Positions 28,077 to 36,593 of a DNA stretch of 64,000 nt are shown here, in pieces. The notes under the pieces are model-generated. The model did not search any database. It was not told where the DNA came from and worked only from the letters and a program-made list of their open reading frames with translations. The position numbers and the translations under genes are program-made. Location: assembly GCF_900107645.1 (NCBI RefSeq), contig NZ_FNQN01000006.1, positions 186,001 through 250,000 of the forward strand, read 5' to 3'. The DNA is from Desulfuromusa kysingii. Its GTDB lineage: Bacteria; Desulfobacterota; Desulfuromonadia; Desulfuromonadales; Geopsychrobacteraceae. The first letter of the stretch is position 1; each line of letters opens with the position of its first letter.

Positions 28077-28440
28077 TAGACGTTCTCCTTATGATTCGTG
28101 TGGTTGAATGAATGGTCATATTTGCGTACGATTCTGATGGGATATAATTTCGAAGCATGACCTTATTCTTGTAGCAACAAGCCAACAAGATTTGCGGCAT
28201 CCTAGGCTTAAGGAGAATTAATGTCAATATATTTATGTGATTTTTATGAATTAAAACAGTTGGTTAACTAGAGCTTTAGAAATTTGTCTACGAGGTTCAT
28301 CTATGAAAGTCTTTTAAAATCTGTCATCTGAAGGAAAAATCGTTGGTGAATGTTGATGTTAAGATTCAAACTTACGATCCTATTACTATATAAGTGCTCT
28401 GGATGAGTGAAAGACTTGAGGTATTCGCAGATACCAAAAG
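28077..28440. other. Intergenic region between lipoprotein genes 1 and 2
   Basis: About 360 AT-rich bases with no gene I can support. Its length and the hairpin at the end of the upstream gene suggest that each lipoprotein gene has its own promoter, but I cannot place one. Confidence 0.5.
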
Positions 28441-28470
28441 TGAGCCCCCCCCTTTCAGGGAGGGATTCCC
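28441..28470 (-). terminator. Imperfect hairpin after lipoprotein gene 2
   Basis: A C8 run pairs imperfectly with GGGAGGG just after the stop codon. It is equivalent in position to the hairpins after paralogues 1 and 3. Confidence 0.45.
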
Positions 28471-28472
28471 TT

Positions 28473-30221
28473 CTAGATTCGATATCTTGGTATGTTAAAT
28501 ATCGCTTTATCGACAATCTCTAACATTTTGGGAGATTTAATACCCCACAGGTAGCTTTTATCGTTGTCATCGGTTTTATCTTCAAATTCAGACTCAGCTC
28601 CATCAATCTCAGGTGAATTGGGGTATTTAACTAAAATAGCTTCATCATCATCAAATGCCAGATCTACGGTTCCTATTGGAAACCCTGCACTAGTAAAATC
28701 AACGGTTATTTTTATTCCTAATGCTTCGTTATTAATCGTTACAGTTTGATCATCGTTGTACGTTAAAACGGATTCCTCCTCACCCTCCGTATCAGCCCCA
28801 TATGTATATTCCGTTGCGAGTTTGATGATCTGTCCATGATCGTCATAAGTAAATAATGCAGTAGTTCTGCTGTCCTCAGCTTCATAATCAGAACCGATTG
28901 TTGACAGTTCAAAATTAACAGTTGATAGTTCTGTAAGAACACCATCAGTATAAGTGATAAAATTTGTTTTACGTTCCGTATCTAAAAGAACGTTCTCTTC
29001 ATATTCGTTTTTATTATAGTCTGAGATTGTTAGGTAGCCGTCGTCATTATAATAGTTATCATCTCTCTCAATTGTCTGTGGACTATTTTCATCAAAATCT
29101 TCAAAATCCTCAAATTCGTACTTTTGATAGAGATGCATGCTGATATTGCCACTGTCGGCATATGCATAAGTGTTGATGTATTTATGATAAGTAAATTGGT
29201 AGCGATTGTCCCAAGATTCTTTAACATAACCAACGATTAAACCGTCCAGATCGTATTCCCAGGTTTTTTCAATTTTCACTTCAATGTCGTTTTCGGCTGT
29301 TTTTTCATAGAAATCAGTGAGCATCTCACCTGTAGAGTCGTCATAGGTATAGGTATGAGTTTTAAAGGTGTCATACGCACCATCATTATCAGTGTCTATT
29401 GATGTTGTTTTGGCAATTATTTGTTCTTGATCATTGTAGGTGAAATCAATCTGATAGAGATCTTCGTCACTTTCATCAACAATAGTCTGTATTTTTAAGC
29501 CATTAATGTAACTATGGGTGTAGTTGTCTACCACCGTTACCTCTCCATCAACGGTGATGGTGTGAGAGATCAGGTTTTCGTAGCTGTCATACTCGTAGGT
29601 TTCGATTGTGGTAGAGCTGGTGCCGTCAGATGCTGTTTCGATATGAGTATAACTGGTGACATCCTCGGCGCTATTGTAAGTGTAAGCATCGATTGTAACT
29701 CCATCGTTCACTTCGGTCCGCTTCAAAGGTAGACCTGAATCGGTGTAACTGTAATAGTATTCGCGTTGATAACTCGGGGTTGTAGCGAGGACACCTGTTT
29801 CTTCGTCAAATTCATCATACTCCTCATAAATCGATGAGGTGATAGCGCCAAAATCACTGCTTGAATCTGATACTTGAGCAATCTCATCGGACAAGGAAGT
29901 TTCTGATATTGATGGATCGTATGTGTTCCTTGTGATGGTGCGTGATCTCATGATAGGGTCGCCATCGTTATCATCATATTCGGTTTCTTCAATGGTCTCA
30001 CCAACAACCTGCATCGCCGAATTGTATTCAAAACTTTGATCGTATCTGTATGTGAAGCCGTCTTCAGTTTTCACGGTTGATATACTATCGGCTCCATAGG
30101 GATATTGTGTGGCTGTCACTTCATGGTTTGAACTACTCCCACCACAGGCTGACAAGATCAGAGGTAGCAGAATGAGGATGGTAAGAAAATAGCAGTAGTG
30201 GCTGTAGCTTCTTTGTTTCAT
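28473..30221 (-). CDS. YD-repeat-like surface lipoprotein, paralogue 2 (582 aa)
   Basis: Signal peptide and lipobox LSAC (Cys26) are nearly identical to paralogues 1 and 3. The repeat region holds YDSYENLISHTITVDGEVT, YTYDDSTGEMLTDFYEK and Ca2+-loop-like DTDNDGAYD. The C-terminal module (YNDDQTVTI, DFTSAGFPIGTVDLAF, YPNSPEID) is shared by all four. The middle differs from its neighbours in sequence and repeat number while the ends are conserved, as expected from duplication followed by exchange or diversifying selection. AAGGAG lies 8 bases before ATG 30221. Function unknown. Confidence 0.85.
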   Translation of the reverse strand: MKQRSYSHYCYFLTILILLPLILSACGGSSSNHEVTATQYPYGADSISTVKTEDGFTYRYDQSFEYNSAMQVVGETIEETEYDDNDGDPIMRSRTITRNTYDPSISETSLSDEIAQVSDSSSDFGAITSSIYEEYDEFDEETGVLATTPSYQREYYYSYTDSGLPLKRTEVNDGVTIDAYTYNSAEDVTSYTHIETASDGTSSTTIETYEYDSYENLISHTITVDGEVTVVDNYTHSYINGLKIQTIVDESDEDLYQIDFTYNDQEQIIAKTTSIDTDNDGAYDTFKTHTYTYDDSTGEMLTDFYEKTAENDIEVKIEKTWEYDLDGLIVGYVKESWDNRYQFTYHKYINTYAYADSGNISMHLYQKYEFEDFEDFDENSPQTIERDDNYYNDDGYLTISDYNKNEYEENVLLDTERKTNFITYTDGVLTELSTVNFELSTIGSDYEAEDSRTTALFTYDDHGQIIKLATEYTYGADTEGEEESVLTYNDDQTVTINNEALGIKITVDFTSAGFPIGTVDLAFDDDEAILVKYPNSPEIDGAESEFEDKTDDNDKSYLWGIKSPKMLEIVDKAIFNIPRYRI

Positions 30222-30314
30222 AGAATATTCTCCTTGTGTTGAAGTGGTTGGGTAAGTGGTCAGCTTATATCATTAATAAATGTTAAAAACAGAGAATAGT
30301 CCACTGCAATTGCT

Positions 30315-30346
30315 AAAGAGCCCCACCCTTCAAGGCAGGGCTCAAT
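30315..30346 (-). terminator. Terminator-like hairpin after lipoprotein gene 3
   Basis: GAGCCC/GGGCTC outer stem with a partly paired GC-rich interior; three T follow on the minus strand. Corresponds to the GAGCCC hairpins of the two other array members. Confidence 0.6.
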
Positions 30347-30356
30347 TTAAATAGCA

Positions 30357-31997
30357 TTATGGCTCTTTAATTATCTTGAGATTTCTGTTGCGGGCAATAA
30401 ATTCATATAATTTAGGGGATTGAACCCTCATTGAATAGGTTTTATCATTGATATCTGCTTCAGGCATATCTTCATTTATATCAGTTAAATTAGGGTATTT
30501 AATGACTAATGCATCATATAACCAGTCTGCTGTACCCGTCGGAATACCTTCACTGGTAAAATCAATAATCGTTGTTTGATACTCTTCTTCATTTCTTTGA
30601 AACAAGATTGTGACTGTTTGATTATCGTTGTAGGTCAATGATGATACCTCATAGAATTCGACATCATCAAATGCCACTTCCGAAGCTATTTGAACAAGAC
30701 GCCCATCATCGTCATAGGCATAAAAAAAGCTATAAACGTTATACTCTTTGATTGCGGAAATACTCATTACATTTTCAGTAAGAATGCCATCCGTATAGGT
30801 CAAAGTATGATTTATTGACTCCAAAGACTCCAAATTGCCATCTGAATTCATTTCGGACGTCAATTTTGTAAGGTACCCCGCATCATTGTAGAGAAAGTCA
30901 GTGCTCTCAGCGAAACGGAGTTCTTCAAAAATGTCCCCATCAAGATCTGTATCAACACGCTCTTCATAGTTGTACATGGCGATATTGCCATTATCTGCAT
31001 AGGCATAGTTGTAAATTTTTTCATCATGAGAAGTTAGAGTGCCAGTTTCTAGATCTAAGGAGAATGTTTCTGTGGTAAAGGTAATCATCAAACCCTGGTC
31101 GTTGTACACCCATTCTTGCTCCTCAACACCCAGAAAACCTTGGACGGTATGATCATCGGAATAATAAGCATCTGTAGATTTTGTTTTTAGAATTAATTGT
31201 TTTTTATCATTGTATCTGTACCCAAACTGTTCTATTTCTTCATTATTATTGTTAACTATGGTGGTAACGATCGTCTCTGTTACTAAGCCATTGTCGTCGT
31301 AAGTATGAGCATAGTTAATAGTCTTTCGATCCACTGTAGAGTCTCCCTCGAGCTTGGTATAACTGTATGATATTAAATTCCCATGGCTGTCATAACTGTA
31401 GGTTTTGGTTTTTGTATAATCATCAACCTTAGTCTCAGTATCACTGGTGATATTGTTGTCATCATCATAGGTGTAAGCATACATCTCAGTTGTTACACCG
31501 TTTTGAACAATGGTTTTATCCAACAATAAACCGAAATCCGCATAGTTATAATAGATTTCTTCTTTATCTGTCGGTGATGTTTTTAGCTCTCCAGTTGATT
31601 CGTCGAGGTCATATTGTTCACGAATATATGAGGTGACGGCACCGAAATCATTTGGTCCAGGAAATTCTCCTTCCGATATTGCTACTGCAATCGTTGGATC
31701 GTGTGTGTAGCTTTCGACGATTCGTGAATAAATAACGGGGACACTATCGGGGTTGTTATCGTAGTGGATTATTTCAAAAATTTGACCAACAACCTGCATC
31801 GCCGAATTGTATTCAAAGCTCTGCGTGTATGTGTCCCCATCCGCTGTTGTGGTGGAGATACTATCGGCCCCATAAGGATATTGTGAGGCTGTCACTTCAT
31901 GGTTTGAACTACTCCCTCCACAGGCTGACAAGACCAGAGGTAGCAGAATGAGGATGGTAAGAAAATAGCAGTAGTGGCTGTAAACTTTTTGTTTCAT
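30357..31997 (-). CDS. YD-repeat-like surface lipoprotein, paralogue 3 (546 aa)
   Basis: I start at ATG 31997 (MKQKVYSHYCYF) with AAGGGG upstream; the longer frame adds a non-signal extension. Lipobox LSAC puts lipid on Cys26. Repeat units include YTYDDDNNITSDTETKV, YSYDSHGNLISYSYTKL and YAYDDDGRLVQIASEV, with the acidic loop DTDLDGDIFEE. It has the shared C-terminal module DFTSEGIPTGTADW. It follows the omptin 3' fragment on the same strand, mirroring the order of the intact omptin and paralogue 4, so [omptin-lipoprotein] appears to be the duplicated unit. Confidence 0.85.
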   Translation of the reverse strand: MKQKVYSHYCYFLTILILLPLVLSACGGSSSNHEVTASQYPYGADSISTTTADGDTYTQSFEYNSAMQVVGQIFEIIHYDNNPDSVPVIYSRIVESYTHDPTIAVAISEGEFPGPNDFGAVTSYIREQYDLDESTGELKTSPTDKEEIYYNYADFGLLLDKTIVQNGVTTEMYAYTYDDDNNITSDTETKVDDYTKTKTYSYDSHGNLISYSYTKLEGDSTVDRKTINYAHTYDDNGLVTETIVTTIVNNNNEEIEQFGYRYNDKKQLILKTKSTDAYYSDDHTVQGFLGVEEQEWVYNDQGLMITFTTETFSLDLETGTLTSHDEKIYNYAYADNGNIAMYNYEERVDTDLDGDIFEELRFAESTDFLYNDAGYLTKLTSEMNSDGNLESLESINHTLTYTDGILTENVMSISAIKEYNVYSFFYAYDDDGRLVQIASEVAFDDVEFYEVSSLTYNDNQTVTILFQRNEEEYQTTIIDFTSEGIPTGTADWLYDALVIKYPNLTDINEDMPEADINDKTYSMRVQSPKLYEFIARNRNLKIIKEP

Positions 31998-32258
31998 TGA
32001 ATATTCCCCTTGTGTTGAAGTGTTTGAGGGGGGGGGCATGTTTGTCTATAAACCGCAAGCGGTATAGGTTGAAAGCATGGCCTTGATGTTGTGACAATAC
32101 CCCCTCAATGTTAGCAACAATTTATGATTTGGTAAGATTAATGTCAATAAATTTATATCGTTATTATGAATTGATGCTATTGATTTAGATAAACACTTTG
32201 ATTGCAACGATAAAGTTTGTTTGGGGATAGATGTATTGAATAAGAGAAAGATCAGCAG

Positions 32259-32284
32259 CCCTAGATGAAAAACATCAAGGGCAT
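32259..32284 (-). terminator. Hairpin after the omptin fragment
   Basis: GCCCT-A-GATG pairs with CATC-A-AGGGC around a five-A loop, just downstream of the truncated omptin copy. Confidence 0.4.
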
Positions 32285-32291
32285 ATGGCTA

Positions 32292-32517
32292 TCAGCAAGA
32301 GAAACCTAGCATCAGGTATGAACGCAATTGGTGGCTGAGGACTTCATGGTCAATAGTGTGAGCATAGACACCGGAGAAATAGGCTTTAGATTCCCCTTTT
32401 GATTCGATTCTTATGGATTCAATCTCTGCTTGTAAATACCAATGATGATAAAATGAATAACGCAGGTTCAGGCGGGCCATCAGTGCATTACCGTTCCAGC
32501 CATGATCGGCATTGTCC
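32292..32517 (-). pseudogene. 3' fragment of an omptin-like gene (second copy)
   Basis: The last ~72 codons of an omptin homologue. From WNGNALMARLNLRYSFYHHW to the stop it is almost identical to residues 257-324 of the intact gene at 35453, over about 220 bases. It lacks both catalytic pairs and the signal peptide. The last residues changed from GYSF to GFSC, losing the C-terminal aromatic residue that outer-membrane assembly needs. Its upstream end stops abruptly at 32511, where an IS256-type sequence begins; the bases GCCGATC are shared by both partners at the junction, pointing to a microhomology deletion. Confidence 0.88.
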
Positions 32518-33088
32518 ATTTCTTTGAGATATTCTGCAATGCCAAGTACAGCAGCTGGATCATTGATTCATCATTGGGGAACGAGCCCCGATTCTTCGTC
32601 ACCTTTCGCAGCGATATATTGACCGACTCAATAGCGTTGGTGGTGTAGATCGCTTTGCGAATATCTGGTGGATAGGAAAACAGTGGCGTTATCCGTTCCC
32701 AGTTGTTCCGCCAAGACTTACTGATGGTCGGTTGACTTCCGTTCCACTTTTCCTCAAACACTTCGGGATTATATACACAAGCGACAAAAATATCTTTCAC
32801 ACCACGGTTCTTCAGCTCAGTCACAACCTGATGCCAGAACTTGGCTCCTTCGGTCTCAGCGGTCCATATCCCGAGAACTTCTTTAAGCCCGTCCATGTTG
32901 ACACCAACCGCCTTATTGTTCGAGGGAGCGTTCTTCTCATAGCCAAGATGATCGGTTATCTCGGCCTGCATGGCTCGCTCCAGCAGTTGCTTGGTCAGTT
33001 GTTTCAGCAGCCCGGTTTCCCCGATGAGATCTTCAGGATTCTTGTAATCCTTCATCAGGGTATCGAGCAAATCTTTGGGTATGGTCAT
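32505..33088 (-). pseudogene. IS256-family transposase with two in-frame internal deletions
   Basis: The N-terminus (MTIPKDLLDTLMKDYKNPED, LTKQLLERAMQAEITDHLGYEKN) and the C-terminal blocks (PTISKSWRNNWERITPLFSYPPDIRKAIYTTNAIES in parts) are clear IS256/mutator transposase. From memory of the family, about 85 residues are missing after NNKA and about 50 after FVACV, which removes the first DDE Asp and the DGLKGF region with the second. Both losses keep the frame. The C-terminus after KKWTMPI is replaced by omptin-fragment sequence. The protein cannot be catalytic. Confidence 0.88.
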
Positions 33089-33153
33089 CAGTGCCTCCAG
33101 TGGTTACAGTTTGTAACCGACTGAGACCATTTACACAAAGTTTTTTACACCCT
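32505..33153 (-). mobile_element. IS256-family remnant
   Basis: The 5' half of the element is present up to a probable terminal repeat near 33120-33153 (on the minus strand GAGGGTGTAAAAAACTTTG). The 3' end and its inverted repeat are gone, replaced by the omptin 3' fragment. I cannot see target-site duplications. The insertion plus deletion explains loss of the second omptin copy. Confidence 0.75.
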
Positions 33154-33282
33154 CTCGGACGAAAGTTTACCAGAACTGTTCATCTTTTACAGAACTTTTT
33201 AAAAGAACCTTTTAAGCATCAAAAAGAGGGAGGTTGGATGTCAAGATTTACAAAGCTATTTGAATGTCTCGTTATTGCAAAC

Positions 33283-33314
33283 AAAAAACCCCTCCAATAC
33301 TGGAGGGGTTTTTT
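33283..33314. terminator. Bidirectional intrinsic terminator
   Basis: AAAAAACCCCTCC and GGAGGGGTTTTTT pair perfectly over 13 bp with a 6-base loop. It ends the minus-strand lipoprotein gene 4 and also works on the plus strand. Confidence 0.9.
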
Positions 33315-33339
33315 ACCGCATTCGTTTTAAAATCGCTAC

Positions 33340-35136
33340 TTAATCATCCATCATTTCCGTATAAATGAAACTAAACATTTTTGGGATTTTAAAAGTTAAT
33401 GGATAGCTCTTATCATTTGAGTCAGCACTGCTAACCCCATTATAATAAGAATCAAGTTCTGGGGAATTTGGATAACGGATGACAAATGTATCAATTATTA
33501 AGTCTGTGGTCCCTGTAGGCATCCCTTCCGTTGTGAAATCAACAATCTTTGTCTGTTGTGAGTCTTCATCATTCTCAGATAAAAGGGTAACCGTCTGGTC
33601 ATCGTTGTAAGTTAAGGTGATCGTTTCAGTAGCTGTATAATCTCCATCGACGACATTGTTTTCATAGAGGCTAAGTTGTCCATCATCGTTAAGGGTTAAA
33701 TTGGTGTTAGAGTTATAATTTGGGCTCCCATCTTCAGAACGAACTGTTTCTATCTGTGTTAATATTCCATCTGTATAGGTGAGCGTTTTTGTAGACGTAT
33801 CGGTGTTAGTAATTACGCCATCGTCATAATACACTGTTGTTTCGATGAGGGATACCAGGTACCCATCTGTATTATAATAGTACTCATGAGTCCTTCCCGA
33901 ATTAATACCCTCAAAATCACCATCGAGATTAGAATCTAATAGATTTGAATAGCTATTCATGGCGATATTGCCATTTTCTGTATATTGATAGCTGTAGCTG
34001 TCTTTATTATGTCCAGACATTATTTTTTCGACAGGATCTAAATAGTAAATTTCTTCTTCAGAAGAAGCGGTCATCACCCCCTGCTCATTGTATTCCCAGA
34101 CATCGTTGAGGTGACGCAGATAGTTAATGACATGATTACCACTGCTGTCGTACGAAAATTCTTCTGAATCCGTGAGGAGACGACCAGCACTGTCATAGGT
34201 ATAGGTATTGGTTCTGAATGTATCATACTCATCATCGTCAGAATAATTGTTCCATGATTCTGTTTTTGAAGTTAACTGTTCTTGGGTATTGTAAGTGTAA
34301 TTGAATTGATAAGTGTGTTCATTACTTTCACCCACGTTCTCAGTAACGATCGTCTGCATCAGAAGGTCACCGGTGTAGCTGTTTTCGTAGCTGGTGATGT
34401 GTTCCTCTGCGGCTTCATCGGTACCATCTCCATCGGAATCGCCTTCTCTTGTATAAGTTGATAAAATAAGATTGCCATGACTGTCATATTCATTTGTTGT
34501 AATGCCGGAAAAAGTGGTACCGGCCGATGCAGGGTTAATCAGAGTATAGCTATTGCGGGTGAGCTTTTCGTCATTATTGTAAGTGTAGGTGTAGGTTCGG
34601 CTGGTAATCTCATCGCCATTATGTACAACTTCGGTCCGTTCTAACAACACACCAGAAGCTGTATAGCTGTAATAATTTTCTGTTTGATCTGATGGGGTTG
34701 TCTCGAGAACACCTGTATCTGCATCGATTTCATAATAAGAATAAATATCTGAGGTAATTGCGCCAAAAATAGAGTTAGTGAGGGCAACTTGAGCAACCGG
34801 CATCAGATTAGTTTGTATACTCGATGCTGTAATGGATGGATCATAGGTGTAACTTTGAACGTAGCGCTGATCAATGACAGGATCGCCATCATTGTCATCA
34901 TAGTAAGTATTTTCTTTTGTATAAGCAACAACTTGCATTGCTTCATTGTACCCGAAGGATTCATTGACCGTGTCATTAGTATCTGAGTGCGTAGTTGAAA
35001 TTCCATCAGCACCATAAGGGTATGCTAATGCTGTCACTTCATGGTTTGAACTACTGTCACTGCAGGCTGATAAACCCATGGTGAGTGCTGTTAATATGAG
35101 TATTACCAGAAAATCTCGAGCGCGAATGTATTTCAT
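33340..35136 (-). CDS. YD-repeat-like surface lipoprotein, paralogue 4 (598 aa)
   Basis: Started at ATG 35136 (MKYIRARDFLVILIL), with a strong GGGAGGG 7 bases upstream. The lipobox is LSAC (Cys25) and the mature N-terminus SDSSSNHEVTALAYPYGAD aligns with the other three, although the signal sequence differs. Repeat units include YTYDSAGRLLTDSEEF and YDSHGNLILSTYTREG. The loop DSDGDGTDEAAE fits the DxDxDGxxxxxE Ca2+-loop pattern exactly. It is the most divergent copy and the one directly downstream of the intact omptin gene, so it may be the founder of the array. Confidence 0.85.
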   Translation of the reverse strand: MKYIRARDFLVILILTALTMGLSACSDSSSNHEVTALAYPYGADGISTTHSDTNDTVNESFGYNEAMQVVAYTKENTYYDDNDGDPVIDQRYVQSYTYDPSITASSIQTNLMPVAQVALTNSIFGAITSDIYSYYEIDADTGVLETTPSDQTENYYSYTASGVLLERTEVVHNGDEITSRTYTYTYNNDEKLTRNSYTLINPASAGTTFSGITTNEYDSHGNLILSTYTREGDSDGDGTDEAAEEHITSYENSYTGDLLMQTIVTENVGESNEHTYQFNYTYNTQEQLTSKTESWNNYSDDDEYDTFRTNTYTYDSAGRLLTDSEEFSYDSSGNHVINYLRHLNDVWEYNEQGVMTASSEEEIYYLDPVEKIMSGHNKDSYSYQYTENGNIAMNSYSNLLDSNLDGDFEGINSGRTHEYYYNTDGYLVSLIETTVYYDDGVITNTDTSTKTLTYTDGILTQIETVRSEDGSPNYNSNTNLTLNDDGQLSLYENNVVDGDYTATETITLTYNDDQTVTLLSENDEDSQQTKIVDFTTEGMPTGTTDLIIDTFVIRYPNSPELDSYYNGVSSADSNDKSYPLTFKIPKMFSFIYTEMMDD

Positions 35137-35452
35137 TGAAAACCCTCCCTGTAACTTACGTTGTTTATGTGGACAGTCATTTTTTTCAATGACCTGCAAA
35201 ATAAAAACAATTAATTGTAAATATTCAAATATAACCCACTAAGTTTCCTGAGATTATTCTCATGATTAGCCTGTGTCAATATATTTATTGTTTTTGTGGT
35301 ATTTTTCTAGAAATATTATATTTAAATATGTGGATATAAGATTATTGATGACAGTCACTAAAGAATAAAAACAGGTATGACTTTAAGTCGTTATTCGAAA
35401 GATATATGACTTCGACAGGACGCCTCTGGAGAAATCCAGAAGCGCAAACAAA
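35137..35452. other. Intergenic region between omptin and lipoprotein 4
   Basis: About 315 very AT-rich bases. A weak hairpin CTGGA/TCCAG lies at 35421-35445, just after the omptin stop. No gene is supported. The AT-rich stretch probably holds the promoter of lipoprotein 4. Confidence 0.5.
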
Positions 35453-36427
35453 TCAGAAAGAGTAACCCAACATCAGGTATGAACGCAATTGGTGGCTGAG
35501 GACTTCATGGTCAATAGTGTGATCATAGACACCGGAAAAATAGGCTTTAGATTCCCCTTTTGATTCGATTCTTATGGATTCAATCTCTGCTTGTAAATAC
35601 CAATGATGATAAAATGAATAACGCAGGTTCAGACGGGCCATCAGTGCATTACCGTTCCAGCCATGATCGGCAATATTTACTTTACTTCTCAATAGGTGTT
35701 GGTCTTCATCCTGAAATGCCATATAGGGTGCATAAGCAACGTTCAATTCCAGTGCGAATTTATCTTGCACTGCTAACTCCATCCCCAACTCCAAATAAGG
35801 GATCTGATATTCAGCCTCATAAGTCATGACCAGGCCATCAACGTAAGAATGTGGCTTTGCTGGTGAAGAAGGATATGATTGCTCAAGGTCATAAACATCA
35901 AAATCATATTTCTGGTATTTATAACCGATGCCAACATGGTACAAAAATTTAAGTCCAGGGTTCAATTTCTCCACAGATAAAGCAGTCTGTCCATAGTAAC
36001 CCTGATAGAATTGGTAAGTTAATTTCCCCTCCACGGCGACCATACTCATGTCGCTGTTACTCTCGGAATAGATATCCAGGGAGTTGCTCGGAGAATAATC
36101 CCATACGCCCCAGTCTGAATCTTCCATCTGACCGTCCCCATCAGTCAGGTTGGTTTCAACATGAAACATTGCCCCCCATTTTTCAAACAAATTCAGACCA
36201 AGCTGCCCTTTGATAACATAGGCATCAAGTGGAAAACGGAGTTCACTGACGGGAAAATGGAGCTCATCGGTACTACCATCGGCACCAATGTAATCACCAC
36301 CGATTTGATATTGCGTGGTTCCTGACAAATAGCCACCGCCGAGTGAGACATCCACCGCCGCCCAAACGGAAGCTGCACCAAAAACAACCAAACTACAGAC
36401 AACAACAAATAGATATATCGGGCGCAT
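35453..36427 (-). CDS. Omptin-like outer-membrane aspartate/histidine protease
   Basis: Start ATG 36427 (MRPIYLFVVV) with AAGGGGAG upstream; 324 residues with a signal peptide ending near ASVWA. The mature part alternates amphipathic beta-strands and ends in LGYSF, typical of a barrel. By eye it follows the omptin plan: SELRFPLDAYVIKG aligns with the OmpT N-terminal strand, DSDW (Asp103, Asp105) matches OmpT Asp83/Asp85, and DQH (Asp242, His244) matches Asp210/His212. Both catalytic pairs are therefore present. Omptins cleave between basic residues and need LPS. Neighbouring lipoproteins are possible partners or substrates, which is inference. Confidence 0.75.
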   Translation of the reverse strand: MRPIYLFVVVCSLVVFGAASVWAAVDVSLGGGYLSGTTQYQIGGDYIGADGSTDELHFPVSELRFPLDAYVIKGQLGLNLFEKWGAMFHVETNLTDGDGQMEDSDWGVWDYSPSNSLDIYSESNSDMSMVAVEGKLTYQFYQGYYGQTALSVEKLNPGLKFLYHVGIGYKYQKYDFDVYDLEQSYPSSPAKPHSYVDGLVMTYEAEYQIPYLELGMELAVQDKFALELNVAYAPYMAFQDEDQHLLRSKVNIADHGWNGNALMARLNLRYSFYHHWYLQAEIESIRIESKGESKAYFSGVYDHTIDHEVLSHQLRSYLMLGYSF

Positions 36428-36593
36428 GACTCTCCCCTTGCTGGGATAACGAATATTTTGAAAGACATAAATTGATAGCAAACGTAAAGAAAATTCTTTA
36501 CCTAAACTAGAATCGCTATGGTTACAATAAGAGGATACGTTAATGCAACATGAAACTTCACTCAAGTTTCAGTTTAATCGGAAAAATCCAGAG

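Noticed and set aside
33238-33330. 30-codon frame with a strong GGGAGG Shine-Dalgarno
   Set aside because: It reads through the strong bidirectional terminator at 33283-33314, so its second half is just the stem-loop; a real peptide there is unlikely.
26346-35199. Rhs/polymorphic toxin system from YD-like repeats
   Set aside because: No RHS core hallmark, no variable toxin C-terminus, no immunity genes; all four proteins share the same C-terminal module and carry lipoboxes.
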